NCBI GenBank assembly: GCA_965242905.1
Contig: CBDETM010000002.1
Span: 186,001-250,000, forward strand
Direction: 5' to 3'
From: Bin5 sp965242905
GTDB taxonomy: Bacteria; Chloroflexota; Anaerolineae; Caldilineales; Caldilineaceae
DNA: 64,000 nucleotides
Shown: piece after piece, positions 37,976 to 46,633 of the stretch
How positions within the stretch are numbered: position 1 is the stretch's first letter
How the letters are laid out: every line of letters starts with the position of its first letter
Translations under genes and position numbers: made by a program
Notes under the pieces: model-generated
What the model saw: the letters and a program-made list of their open reading frames with translations, nothing else
What the model was told of the DNA's origin: nothing
The model's database searches: none

Positions 37976-38878
37976 CTATTCGGGTCGGAAGGTTCCGACG
38001 ATTGCCTTGATCTCATTCGCCCGATTCTGGACCTGGTTTTGGGGTACGGCTACAACCAGGATGTAGGCTGTATCGTTTGCCCGCAATGCAGTAATCGTAA
38101 TGTGGGCATCGAACAGACCCTGACTGGCCAGATCGGCGGTTGCAACGCCACTAATCGAGGGCAGGTTGTTGGTTGTGCCGGCCTCAAGGCTTTGCACTTC
38201 CACGGGTATTGGCAAGGGCAGACCTTCCAGCTGACTCTCCAGCCATTCTACCAATCTTTCGGACGAGATATCGTCGTCGAGGCCGGGGAAGATGCCGACG
38301 CCGGCCATGGCGGCGATAGGCGGCCTGGAGAAGATTGCCAGTTGTACAGCGAGGTGGCCGGCGTTTTCGCCACCGGGGCCTGTGAGGGCGTCATCCACCT
38401 GCTGGGCTGCCTCGGGGCTGACGAAGCGCATGATCTGGCTCAGCTGGCCGCTCTGCAGGTCAAAGACGGACCAACCGCGCGGGACGGCAAAGGAGTAGCC
38501 GAGGCGATCGTTCTTGACGGTTGCCCAGCCGCTGGGAATGCTCACCTTGGGTACGGGGGCGGGTGTAGCGGTTGGCTCAGGCACCGGAGTGTCGGTGGGT
38601 TCGGGCTCGGGCTCGGGAGTAGCGGTCGGCTCCGGCTCAGGTGTGTCGGTCGGAGGCACCGGTGTGGGCGTATCGGTCGGCGGGACCGGTGTATCCGTAG
38701 GGGGCACGGGCGTGTCGGTGGGCGGCGGCGAGGTAGCTGTCGGTTCGGCCTGCTGCCTTCTGTTACAACCGGCGAATACCAGGGCTGCCACGAGAACGAT
38801 TAGAACGACCATGTAGGATGGTTTCGCCGAAGAGAACCGGCTCCACCATCTGGCTCGTTCAACTGTCGAGTTCTGCAT
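37976..38878 (-). CDS. Surface lipoprotein with Pro/Thr-rich repeat linker
   Basis: A 300-aa predicted lipoprotein. After a basic N-region, a hydrophobic segment (VVLIVLVAALVFAGC) ends in a lipobox with Cys at about residue 38. Residues ~41-110 are a PPTDTPVPPTDTP-type low-complexity spacer. The globular C-terminal part starts 'VSIPSGWATVKNDRLGYSFAVPRGW', a pattern common in small exported domains of the PsbP/Mog1 or DUF1795 type, which I infer only from the 'YSFAVPRGW' motif. ATG 38878 follows GGAGGA. It lies just downstream of the Ser/Thr kinase gene on the same strand (22-base gap), so co-expression and a shared envelope-signalling role are plausible. Confidence 0.78.
   Translation of the reverse strand: MQNSTVERARWWSRFSSAKPSYMVVLIVLVAALVFAGCNRRQQAEPTATSPPPTDTPVPPTDTPVPPTDTPTPVPPTDTPEPEPTATPEPEPEPTDTPVPEPTATPAPVPKVSIPSGWATVKNDRLGYSFAVPRGWSVFDLQSGQLSQIMRFVSPEAAQQVDDALTGPGGENAGHLAVQLAIFSRPPIAAMAGVGIFPGLDDDISSERLVEWLESQLEGLPLPIPVEVQSLEAGTTNNLPSISGVATADLASQGLFDAHITITALRANDTAYILVVAVPQNQVQNRANEIKAIVGTFRPE
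38548..38758 (-). repeat. In-frame minisatellite encoding the Pro/Thr linker
   Basis: Short GC-rich repeats, whose units read like GTGTCGGTGGGCGG and GTATCGGTCGGCGG on the plus strand, encode the PPTDTP-type spacer of the lipoprotein. Unit lengths are multiples of three, so copy-number change would alter linker length without a frameshift. Confidence 0.6.
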
Positions 38879-38900
38879 CTTAGTCCTCCATTTTGGATAG

Positions 38901-40964
38901 TTAGAGCCGCAGCTGCGACTTCATGAAACTGTGTGTGTTTTGTAGATCACTATTGTATATCAGCAACCCCCCTTCAAACGATTGTAATATACCGTTGGCC
39001 TCAACCGGCTGGCCGGAAGCCCAACCCAACGCCTGTCTTACAAAGAGGCTTTCGGCCCAGATTTGCCCGATGCCGCGTACGGGCTGATACAGGTCTTCTG
39101 CGGGCGACAGAAGGTCTGGGGAATCGACAAGTTCCTGCATGCCCTCGCGCCAAGCATGTTCTCGTTGTTCCCACTCATCGTTGCTGAAATAACGCAGGTA
39201 GACGACGGGTTTGTCCAAGCGGCCAAGGGCCATGCCGGTCTGGAAGAACTGCGTCTCGAAGGCCACGAGGACCGGGACGCCTTTCGGGCAACCCAGCTCC
39301 TGAGCGATCGACTCATTTACGCCGAGATAGCTTTCGAATTCACCTGCGGTCTGATACTGGCAGGCGCCGGCGGCATTTCTTACCGGTACGGCGGGTGGTG
39401 CGGAGCCGGTCTGCGATTCGGAATCAGTAGAGGTGGAAGAGGCGTTTACTGGGGTAGACTGCGATGCTGCGGATTCTTCCGTATTGGTCTGCGAATCGGG
39501 GGCCGGCAAGGCTTGGGCAGGCGCGGCGGGATCGGTTTGGTTCTGCAGGGCAGTCGATGGTAAGGCTTCCCGCAAGGACTCCAAAACTATTGGGCCTATG
39601 ATCAACAGGCCGAGAACAAATGCAAGGCCGAGGCCGAAGCCGGCAACGAACAGTGGCAACCGGGTACGCTTCGACTTACCTGATGCTGAAGAAAGGGCTT
39701 CGGGCTCTGTGGACCTGTATGGGGGGATGTCCTGCGACAAAGAGACGTCGAGGCTGCTCTCCGAGCCGGGCACAATAACCGTTTCGGTTGTTGGGGAAGG
39801 AGACGGCGGCAATGCGACCGGAGGCAGCGAAACAAGGGTAAGTGTCGACGTCTGTTCGGCGAGCGCGCTTTCGTGGGACTGGATGCGCCCGGCTATGGCT
39901 GTCAGGTCGTCGGCCAATTCGCGGGCGGCGGTGTAGCGTTCATCCGGATTCTTGGCCAGGCTTCGGCGGAGCACGTCGACCAGTTCAGGTGGCAGTGTGG
40001 CCAGCAGATCGTCGGGTAGGGCAAGTGGCGCGTAGACGTGAGAGTGCAGTATCTGAGTGGTTGTGCCGGTGAAAGGCGGTCGACCGACCAGGCAACGGTA
40101 GAGGACTGCGCCCAAAGCGTAGACGTCAGCGCGCCCGGTGACCTCGCGACTGCTTGCGCACTGTTCCGGGGCCATGTAGGCAGGTGTCCCAATCGTGCGA
40201 CCCTCGTTTGTCAGTTCGGGCATGTCGAGGGCACGTGCGATGCCAAAGTCGGACAGTAGGGGCGCGACCGGCAGCTCGGCGGCAGGATGCCGGGTGGGAT
40301 GGTCTGAGCTTGACGGCGCGCCGATGAGGAGTTGTTCGGCTTCGTAGAGGGCTGAGGCGGAGTCGTCATCGGGGGGCAGGCTACTCAACGGGCCGGGGTC
40401 GAAGGGACGCAGAAGGATGTTACTTGGCTTTACGTCACGGTGGACGATTTCCTGTTGGTGTGCGTAGTCGAGGGCGCGGGCGATTGGGGCGAGAAGGTTG
40501 CAGCTTTCGGCCACGCTGAGGCGGCCGCGGCGTTTGAGGAGCTGAGCCAGGCTGTCGCCATCGACAAGCTCCATGGCGATGTAGGCGGTGCCGTCGGCGG
40601 TTGCGTCACCGACCTGAAGAGTCTTGACGATGTGCGGGTGCTTGAGGCTGGCGACGGTGCGGGCTTCCTGCTGAAAGCGGTTGCGTACAGCGTCGTCGGC
40701 GCCGGGAGACAGGATCTTGAGGGCGACCTTGCGTTCCTGGATCTGATCAAAGGCCTGATAGACGCCAGCAGTGCCGCCGCTCCCCAACCGTTTGCCCACG
40801 AGGTATCTGCCGATCTGCCGGCCGGTCAGATAGGTACTCGCTGGCTGGGGGCGATCCTGGCCCGCGTCAGCAGGCGCCGCGGAGCGGTCTTCGGTCCTGT
40901 GTTCTTTTTCCTTTTGATCAGACCTAACGGCTGCGCCGGCAGGTTCCTTCTGGTCCGGTTGCAT
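38901..40964 (-). CDS. Membrane-anchored serine/threonine protein kinase (PknB/Hanks type)
   Basis: A 687-aa kinase. The catalytic domain (about 52-360) has glycine loop GSGGTAGV (61-68), Lys83 in VALK, Glu100, catalytic loop HRDVKPSN (175-182), DFG 239-241 and APE 265-267, so all key residues are present. Between the catalytic loop and DFG there is an insert of about 50 residues (184-236), where kinases normally have about ten. A Ser/Thr/Pro-rich juxtamembrane region leads to one membrane span (about 437-460). The outside part has a Ser/Thr/Gln-rich linker and a ~150-residue domain beginning GACQYQTAGEFESYLG; it shows no PASTA repeats. A lipoprotein gene follows 22 bases downstream and an FHA regulator is divergent upstream. 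The ligand of the outer domain is unknown. Confidence 0.92.
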   Translation of the reverse strand: MQPDQKEPAGAAVRSDQKEKEHRTEDRSAAPADAGQDRPQPASTYLTGRQIGRYLVGKRLGSGGTAGVYQAFDQIQERKVALKILSPGADDAVRNRFQQEARTVASLKHPHIVKTLQVGDATADGTAYIAMELVDGDSLAQLLKRRGRLSVAESCNLLAPIARALDYAHQQEIVHRDVKPSNILLRPFDPGPLSSLPPDDDSASALYEAEQLLIGAPSSSDHPTRHPAAELPVAPLLSDFGIARALDMPELTNEGRTIGTPAYMAPEQCASSREVTGRADVYALGAVLYRCLVGRPPFTGTTTQILHSHVYAPLALPDDLLATLPPELVDVLRRSLAKNPDERYTAARELADDLTAIAGRIQSHESALAEQTSTLTLVSLPPVALPPSPSPTTETVIVPGSESSLDVSLSQDIPPYRSTEPEALSSASGKSKRTRLPLFVAGFGLGLAFVLGLLIIGPIVLESLREALPSTALQNQTDPAAPAQALPAPDSQTNTEESAASQSTPVNASSTSTDSESQTGSAPPAVPVRNAAGACQYQTAGEFESYLGVNESIAQELGCPKGVPVLVAFETQFFQTGMALGRLDKPVVYLRYFSNDEWEQREHAWREGMQELVDSPDLLSPAEDLYQPVRGIGQIWAESLFVRQALGWASGQPVEANGILQSFEGGLLIYNSDLQNTHSFMKSQLRL

Positions 40965-41596
40965 GTTTGTGGCGTAGACCCAGGCGCGTCATCGATTGGA
41001 ACGATTTTGGCAGTGTGCACCGACTGCGGCGCGGCTAGACTTTTCTCCGCCTGGCTTTGGGTGACTTAGAACGAGGCTCGCGCGTTCAGTTGCGTGATCG
41101 CGCGTCGAAGTCGACACTTTGAACGCTGACAATTCGCCTTGTCCGGCGCGTCAACAGTGACGCAGTCCAATCGGGGCGCGAAGGTTGAGAATCTGCATTT
41201 CGCGGACTATAATACCAGAGAAACAGGAATAGGGAAACAAGAAGCCAAAAGAGAGTACAGGGTTTCGTTGACTGTGTGTGCAGAGCGGTCAAGATTCAGC
41301 AGGCAGGGAAGATCTACAAGCCCGTCGGGGACAGTTCTGAATTGATATTGTGACCGATGGACCAAGTTGATCGGCGAAGGTCGGCCGCCCTTGCACCTGG
41401 AAGTCGCAGTACAGACAGCTTATGAGCCCTTGTGGCTGGGCAATCAGAAGAGAATCGATGGAAGGGGAGGCAGACTGGGCGCGGCTTGTTGCCTAGCTCA
41501 GGTATGCGAGAGTTCACCTCCAATGGGGTGCTCATTTAGCTGACGGGACCAGGACGGGCCTTGCCCGGGCCACTGATGAAGGCGAATGGAGCATTT
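40965..41596. other. Divergent intergenic region between the kinase and FHA-regulator genes
   Basis: 632 bases with no credible gene. It contains a clear plus-strand sigma-70 promoter (41185-41213). The rightmost ~380 bases would be an unusually long leader for the FHA gene. No riboswitch fold or repeat was recognised. Confidence 0.5.
41185..41213 (+). promoter_or_regulatory. Sigma-70-type promoter upstream of the FHA/winged-helix gene
   Basis: TTGAGA (41185-41190), a 17-base spacer and a perfect TATAAT (41208-41213). Transcription would start near 41220, about 375 bases before the FHA gene start at 41597. Confidence 0.65.
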
Positions 41597-42259
41597 ATGC
41601 GTGGAAGTCAGAACGCCAGATTGGTCTGTCTCAGCGGGCCTGATGCCGGTACGGAGTATGAGCTTGCCAAGGAGCATATGGTGATTGGGCGGTCTGAAAG
41701 CGCCTCTGTCGTGGTGAACGATGGGTTTGCCAGCCGGCAGCATGCCGAGCTGCACTACATCGAGAACGCATACCGGCTGCACGACCTGGAGAGCAAGAAT
41801 GGTGTATTCGTAAACGGGAACCGTCTGTCTCCGGGCGCGACGGCATGGCTGGAGGACGGGGACGAGCTACAGTTTGCGGCGACCCGTTACCGATTTCACG
41901 ACCCCTCGGCCACGATCACTGCACCATATCTGGAAGCTCTTCCTGAGGCGGGCATACGGGTAGAACCGGCAACGCGCCAGGTATTCATTGACGGCAAGGT
42001 GCTGCTGCCGCCCCTGAGTGTGAAGCAGTTCGACCTGCTCTGGTACCTCTACCAGAATCGCGGGCGGGTGGTCAGCAAAGACGAGCTGGCGACGCACATC
42101 TGGTCCGAGGTCGGGGGTGATGTTTTTGATGCCAGCATAGATCGAATGGTCAGCAGAGTGCGGAACCGGATCGAGAATGCGTCGGCGACAGACGGAGAAT
42201 CGCAGTCGCGCTTCATTGTTACGGTGCGCGGATTCGGGTATCAGCTGACAGAAGGGTAG
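41597..42259 (+). CDS. FHA-domain winged-helix transcriptional regulator
   Basis: A 220-aa, two-domain protein. The FHA domain (about 5-100) shows the phosphothreonine-binding signature: IGRSESASVVV..FASRQHAELH, then LHDLESKNGVFVNG. The C-terminal part (about 115-220) is an OmpR/PhoB-type winged helix: L..LSVKQFDLLWYLYQNRGRVVSKDEL, then DASIDRMVSRVRNRI, then FIVTVRGFGYQL. ATG 41597 is chosen for GGAG five bases upstream; two ATGs 18 and 36 bases earlier are possible. It lies divergent to the Ser/Thr kinase, making the kinase or its targets natural phospho-partners. It probably binds DNA in response to phosphorylation. The combination replaces the receiver domain of ordinary response regulators by a phosphothreonine reader. 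Confidence 0.9.
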   Translation: MRGSQNARLVCLSGPDAGTEYELAKEHMVIGRSESASVVVNDGFASRQHAELHYIENAYRLHDLESKNGVFVNGNRLSPGATAWLEDGDELQFAATRYRFHDPSATITAPYLEALPEAGIRVEPATRQVFIDGKVLLPPLSVKQFDLLWYLYQNRGRVVSKDELATHIWSEVGGDVFDASIDRMVSRVRNRIENASATDGESQSRFIVTVRGFGYQLTEG

Positions 42260-42616
42260 TTGCACGGCGACAACTTGACTTACCCGTTGCGGCTCGGGTT
42301 CAGGTAAGACGGAGTGGTGACTCGCCTGGCTCTTGTTGCAGCTGCGGCGCCCCTTCCCGCTTTCCCTCCTATCTTCCCATTCAGAGACTTAAACGGCAGA
42401 TCTGATCCATTCCGGTGCAGTTGTCGTGCGCGGGGATGGCACGCGATCGTAAGCAAACGGTCCGATTTGTGTTGCGGAAAGTTCGGGATTGAAGACGTAG
42501 CCCGGGCATATCCTTGTTTCGGAGCCATTTGGAAACCGACTTGCCGGGCCGACCGGATTGTCCAACGGGTTGGCGACGGGTAGGGCGGTACAATGTGAAA
42601 TGGAAAGGATATGCCG
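42260..42616. other. Intergenic region upstream of the ECF sigma gene
   Basis: 357 bases in which I see no gene, repeat or clear terminator. A TACAAT at about 42590 lacks a good -35. Confidence 0.45.
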
Positions 42617-43312
42617 ATGTCAACGTTTCAGAGCGAAATGGTCTTGGGAGAAGCAGGTCTGGAAGTGGTAGGCATGCGAGGGGGCGGTGCGCGGTCGCGG
42701 CGGGAGTCGGGCAGCAGCTCCGAAGCGGTTGCCGTCAAAGACCGCGGCGGATGGCCACAGAGCCTAATCTCGGCAGCACGGGACGGTGACAAGCAGGCGT
42801 TTCAGGGTCTGGTTGAGGGGCATTGGGGCTCGGCGGTGCGGCTGGCGTGCAGCATAATGCAGACTGAGGAGGCTGCCGCGGATGCGGTGCAGGAGGCGTT
42901 GATCAAGGTCCACCGGGCGATGCCACGTTTCAAGGACGGCAACTTTCGGGCGTGGCTGCTGCGCATCGTGTCCAACACGTGCTACGACCATCTTAGGAGC
43001 CAGAAACGACGGAACGCCTTGAGTCTCGACCAGATGATTGAGGAGTCTGACTACGAAGCTTCGGCATGGAGCTGCGACCAGAACCCGGAGCGATACGCGT
43101 TGCGGCGAGAGCAACTGGCAGGTCTAGACCGGCTGATCGAGGGGCTCCCTTCCTGGTACCGGGATGTGGTCGTCCTGGTGGATGTTCACGGCTACGATTA
43201 CGGCGAGGCCGCGGCGCATCTGCGGCTGCCGCGGGGCACGGTCAAGTCGAGGTTGAGCCGCGCCCGCGCGCATTTACGAAATCAACTGGCGGCTGCGGAT
43301 TTGCTGTCCTGA
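42617..43312 (+). CDS. ECF-type RNA polymerase sigma factor (sigma-70 family)
   Basis: A protein of about 231 aa with a ~45-residue polar N-terminal extension. Region 2 is visible from 'FQGLVEGHWGSAVRLACSIM' through 'AADAVQEALIKVHRAMPRF', followed by FRAWLLRIVSNTCYDHLRSQKR. Region 4 is at the C-terminus: LPSWYRDVVVLVDVHGYDYGEAAAHL, then RGTVKSRLSRARAHLRNQL. AAAGGA precedes ATG 42617 by seven bases; ATG 42611 is too close to it. No anti-sigma gene is adjacent on this strand, which is unusual for ECF factors. The kinase/FHA pair nearby offers a possible phosphorylation-based alternative, but this is inference. Confidence 0.92.
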   Translation: MSTFQSEMVLGEAGLEVVGMRGGGARSRRESGSSSEAVAVKDRGGWPQSLISAARDGDKQAFQGLVEGHWGSAVRLACSIMQTEEAAADAVQEALIKVHRAMPRFKDGNFRAWLLRIVSNTCYDHLRSQKRRNALSLDQMIEESDYEASAWSCDQNPERYALRREQLAGLDRLIEGLPSWYRDVVVLVDVHGYDYGEAAAHLRLPRGTVKSRLSRARAHLRNQLAAADLLS

Positions 43313-43354
43313 CCGCCAGTGGGACTGTTCCAGGGACTGGGGAACCGGGTCCAA

Positions 43355-44524
43355 TCAGGCGCCTTCTCGGTTCAGGCCTTCGATACCGGCGCGCAGCTTG
43401 TCGATGTCGTCCTCATCGTTGAAGAAGTGGGAGGAGACCCTTATCAGGTCCGGCTCGGGTACGGACCGGATGAGTACGCCTTTCTCGGCCAGTTGCTCGA
43501 CGGCGGCTGACGGGGAGATGCCATCGATGGTGAAGCTGGTCAGACCGGCATACGTTGGGGTGTGGACGAGGCGGACGGTTGGTATGGCGGAAAGGACCTC
43601 GCGGGTCAACCGGGTCATCTTCTGTGTGCGCCCATATACCCACTCCAGGCCCAGCTCCTCCAGCCATTGCAATCCGCTCCACATGCCGGCTATGGCGGGG
43701 CCGTAGGTTGTGCCGACCTCATAGCGTTTGGCCCCGGCAGGGGGCAGGAAGATCCCGGTTTCGTCGTAGGCGCCACCGTCGCGCAGGCTGGGGTAGCCCA
43801 CGTAGGTCTGCAGCAGGTCGCCGATTCGCTCCTGGTTGACGTAAAGAGCGCCGATGCCCTCTGGCCCGCAGAGCCACTTCTGGCCGGGAATGGCGTAGAA
43901 GTCCGCCCCTGACGAAGCCATATCGAGGCGCATGGCGCCGCCGGACTGGGCTCCATCGACTGCGAGGAGGCCGTCATGGCGGTGGACAAGGTCGGCGAGG
44001 CTGTCGATGGGCAGGACCGTCCCGGTCTTCCATGAGACATGGGCGATTGAAACCAGTTTGGTGCGCGGGCCGATGACGCGGTCGAACTTGGCGAGGATGG
44101 TGTCTTCGTGGTCGTCTTTGTCGAGGGCAACCATGCGCACTTTGAGGTCAAAGCGCCGGGCGGCGGCATAGACGGGCAGGAGCCCGCCGGGATGCTCCCA
44201 TGAGTTGGTGACGATCTCGTCGCCCGGCCGGTATTGAACTCCCCAGGTTGCGATATTCATGCCATCGGTTGTGTGGTGGGTGAGGGCGACTTCACCGGCC
44301 TCGCATCCAAAGACGCGGGCGAAGCCGGCGCGCAGGGCGGCTGGAACTGACTGGGCAGACGGGCCCATTCTCGTCAGGCGTCCGGCCTGAAACTGCTGCC
44401 GGTTTTCTTCCTCGATGGCGTTGGCCGCGGCGCGACTGAGGGGACCATAGCTTCCTGTGTTGAGGTAGGCCGAGGCCTGAACGGCGGGGAGCTGGTTTCT
44501 GACTTCTGTTAGGTTTGGTGACAT
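43355..44524 (-). CDS. Aminotransferase class V (cysteine desulfurase/epimerase-like), PLP-dependent
   Basis: 389-aa fold type I PLP enzyme. AYLNTGSYGPLSRAA opens the domain. HHTTDGMN and SWEHPG contribute to cofactor binding, VDGAQS supplies Asp190, and Lys216 in AIPGQKWLCGPEG is the Schiff-base lysine. Members of this branch include isopenicillin-N-epimerase-like and cysteine-desulfurase-like enzymes. The catalytic Cys loop typical of NifS/IscS is not evident, so sulfur transfer is unlikely. It convergently abuts the sigma-factor gene (42 bases between stops) and lies 107 bases downstream of a metallophosphoesterase on the same strand. The substrate is unknown. Confidence 0.88.
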   Translation of the reverse strand: MSPNLTEVRNQLPAVQASAYLNTGSYGPLSRAAANAIEEENRQQFQAGRLTRMGPSAQSVPAALRAGFARVFGCEAGEVALTHHTTDGMNIATWGVQYRPGDEIVTNSWEHPGGLLPVYAAARRFDLKVRMVALDKDDHEDTILAKFDRVIGPRTKLVSIAHVSWKTGTVLPIDSLADLVHRHDGLLAVDGAQSGGAMRLDMASSGADFYAIPGQKWLCGPEGIGALYVNQERIGDLLQTYVGYPSLRDGGAYDETGIFLPPAGAKRYEVGTTYGPAIAGMWSGLQWLEELGLEWVYGRTQKMTRLTREVLSAIPTVRLVHTPTYAGLTSFTIDGISPSAAVEQLAEKGVLIRSVPEPDLIRVSSHFFNDEDDIDKLRAGIEGLNREGA

Positions 44525-44631
44525 TCTCTTTGATCTCGTTTGTATGACTGTTACGTGAAAATGGGCGCTTCAGACCATTATATGTTCTTTGCAGCACCTT
44601 AGCTGAAAGTTGACCTGGTGGAGTGGGAAGT

Positions 44632-45552
44632 TCAGCCGAGGAAAGCCCACTGGCTGGGGCCGTGGGACTGCAAGTAGAGTTCGACGGCGGTTTCGGGGTC
44701 GCTGCGCACAGCGTGGGGCTGGTTGCGCACCCACTGCTGGAAGTCGCTGGCCCAGGGCTGGCCGTCTTTGATCGTACGCAGATTGAGCGCGGCGATCGCA
44801 CCGCTGGATTCAAGGAGGCCGCTGGAGCGGAAGGCGCTGGCAACGCGATCAAAGTCATAGTCCAATCTTTGGAATTGGGGTTGCCAGGCCAGTTTGCCGT
44901 CTTCCTGAACGAGGTCCAGGAGGAGATATTGGGCGCGGGGATCGCCGTTGTAGGGCATGCCGACGCTACCGGGGTTGAGAATTCGTTGCCCAGTTTGACT
45001 CGAGAATCCGTTGTGCGCGGGTGACGAAGAGGTTGTGATGGTGCGGTCCAGCGGCTGGTGCGTGTGGCCGCAGATCAGTACGGGTTCGTCGTACAATTCG
45101 ATCTGGCTGGATACCGACTTTTCATCTGCGTCGGGTACGATACCGGCAAAGGGGTTGTCGGGGATTCCGTGGAAGAGTCGCAGCGGCGAAGCGCCCGCGG
45201 TCTCTATGAGGAGGTCGTGTGGGAGGAGGCGAAGGTAGCTGAGTTCGTCGGGACCCAGTTGCTCCCAGGTCCAGTGCATATTGGGAAAGCGGTTTCTGTT
45301 GCTGAACACAGGCGAGCCATCCGGTGTATTGAGCTGGGCGAGAACCAGGTCGTGGTTGCCCTGGACTGACGGCCAGTTTCGTTGACGCAGGATGTCGATA
45401 ACATCGCGGGTCCAGGGGCAGCGGTTAATCAGATCGCCAAGAAGAAAGACGGCGTCAGGAGCCTGTTTGTCTAAATCGCTCAGCACGGCTTCGAGAGCCG
45501 GCAGATTGCCGTGGATGTCGCCCAGGAATGCGAGGCGCAGAGTAGAGTTCAT
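44632..45552 (-). CDS. Calcineurin-like metallophosphoesterase (paralogue 1)
   Basis: A 306-aa dinuclear-metal phosphoesterase. All five metal-binding blocks are present: GDIHGN (11-16), GDLIN, GNHD, a middle His in RLFHGIP, and GHTHQP. The ATGA overlap (45549-45552) with the paralogue upstream indicates translational coupling. Related proteins include YfcE- and ApaH-like enzymes acting on phosphodiesters or diadenosine polyphosphates. The substrate cannot be assigned. The C-terminal ~80 residues (beginning 'QFQRLDYDFDRVASAFRSSG') resemble those of its neighbour. Confidence 0.9.
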   Translation of the reverse strand: MNSTLRLAFLGDIHGNLPALEAVLSDLDKQAPDAVFLLGDLINRCPWTRDVIDILRQRNWPSVQGNHDLVLAQLNTPDGSPVFSNRNRFPNMHWTWEQLGPDELSYLRLLPHDLLIETAGASPLRLFHGIPDNPFAGIVPDADEKSVSSQIELYDEPVLICGHTHQPLDRTITTSSSPAHNGFSSQTGQRILNPGSVGMPYNGDPRAQYLLLDLVQEDGKLAWQPQFQRLDYDFDRVASAFRSSGLLESSGAIAALNLRTIKDGQPWASDFQQWVRNQPHAVRSDPETAVELYLQSHGPSQWAFLG

Positions 45553-46559
45553 GTGTGCCGGGCCACCTTTAGCGGGTCGCGTTCGTCAACGTACTGCTCG
45601 CGTCCGGTGGCTTGGCTGTAGGCGATAAAGGAGTGCCGGATGTCTTCGGCGTCGGGGTCGTGTCCGTTGGCCCAGCACCAGCGGAAGTAGTTGATGATCT
45701 CGGGTTCGGCTGTGACCAGCTCCCAGTAGAAGAGCTGGGCAATTACGCCGCCGGCCTCGAGCAGCCCTTCGCTGGAGAAGGCCTCAAGGACTGGGCGGCG
45801 GTCATAGGGTACGCGGTGGTGCTGCACGCGCCAGCCGCCGGGTTGCTCGCTTTCGGGTACCGATTCCATGAGGGCGAACTGGGCGGCGGGGTCGCCGTTA
45901 AGGGGGAGACCTATGCTGCCGGGATTCATGAGGTGCCAGTGACGGCAGGTTTCGGCGGGGGGTGCCGGGGGCTGGAGGGGGCCAGCGCCACTAAAGAGAG
46001 CACCGCTCTCGTGGGGATGGGTCATGGGATCATCCGAATCGGGCTTGTAGAGGTGTCTGTCGACCTGTACGTGGGTATGGGCAGAGATGACGTTACGCTC
46101 TTTTATTGGGTCGATTTCGGCGATGACTTTCTCGTCGGGCATGTTCTGGTAGAAGCCGACGCGATTGCGGCCGGGCACACCGTGCGCGACGCGGATGGGC
46201 TGTGCGCCGGGGAATAGAAGTCGCAGCTCATCGGGCAGTGCGGCGAGGTAGTTGGCCTGCTGGGTGCCGACTCGTTTGACAAGCCAGTGAAGGCTGCCCC
46301 AGCGTTCGGAGTCGCCGGCGCCCTGGGGAGCACGTTCGGTGCCAAAGTCGAGGAGGTAGAATTCGTGGTTGCCGCGGACTACGGCCCAGTCGGAAGAGCG
46401 GACGACGTCGACGACGCCGTTGTTGAAGGGCATGGGGTTGATCAGGTCGCCGTCGAGGACGACGAAGTCGGGCTGGAGCCTTTCCAGTTCGGTCAGGACG
46501 GCTTGCAGCGCGGGCAGGTTTCCGTGGATGTCGGCGAGGACGGCGAGGCGCATGGGCAT
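45549..46559 (-). CDS. Calcineurin-like metallophosphoesterase (paralogue 2)
   Basis: A 336-aa paralogue of the next gene downstream, with ADIHGN, DGDLINP, GNHEFYL, HGVPGRNR and SAHTHVQVDRH as metal-binding motifs. Compared with paralogue 1, the fourth block reads AHTH rather than GHTH and the third has GNHE in place of GNHD; both are tolerated in the superfamily. Its C-terminus carries an extra ~35-residue tail (FRWCWANGHDPDAEDI). The two genes share overlapping stop and start codons. It is probably a tandem duplication whose copies have diverged in substrate. Confidence 0.9.
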   Translation of the reverse strand: MPMRLAVLADIHGNLPALQAVLTELERLQPDFVVLDGDLINPMPFNNGVVDVVRSSDWAVVRGNHEFYLLDFGTERAPQGAGDSERWGSLHWLVKRVGTQQANYLAALPDELRLLFPGAQPIRVAHGVPGRNRVGFYQNMPDEKVIAEIDPIKERNVISAHTHVQVDRHLYKPDSDDPMTHPHESGALFSGAGPLQPPAPPAETCRHWHLMNPGSIGLPLNGDPAAQFALMESVPESEQPGGWRVQHHRVPYDRRPVLEAFSSEGLLEAGGVIAQLFYWELVTAEPEIINYFRWCWANGHDPDAEDIRHSFIAYSQATGREQYVDERDPLKVARHT

Positions 46560-46633
46560 TGAGCTATTGTGCAGGAGATAGTCTGCGGCACACTGCCCGC
46601 TATGCTACCCGGTGGATGGAGAACCGTCAAACT

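Noticed and set aside
38548..38758. Possible CRISPR-like short repeats
   Set aside because: Units are contiguous, in-frame and encode a Pro/Thr linker; no spacers or cas genes are present.
38039..38803. 254-residue plus-strand frame rich in Gly/Arg
   Set aside because: Shadow of the lipoprotein gene; its repeats mirror the PPTDTP linker.
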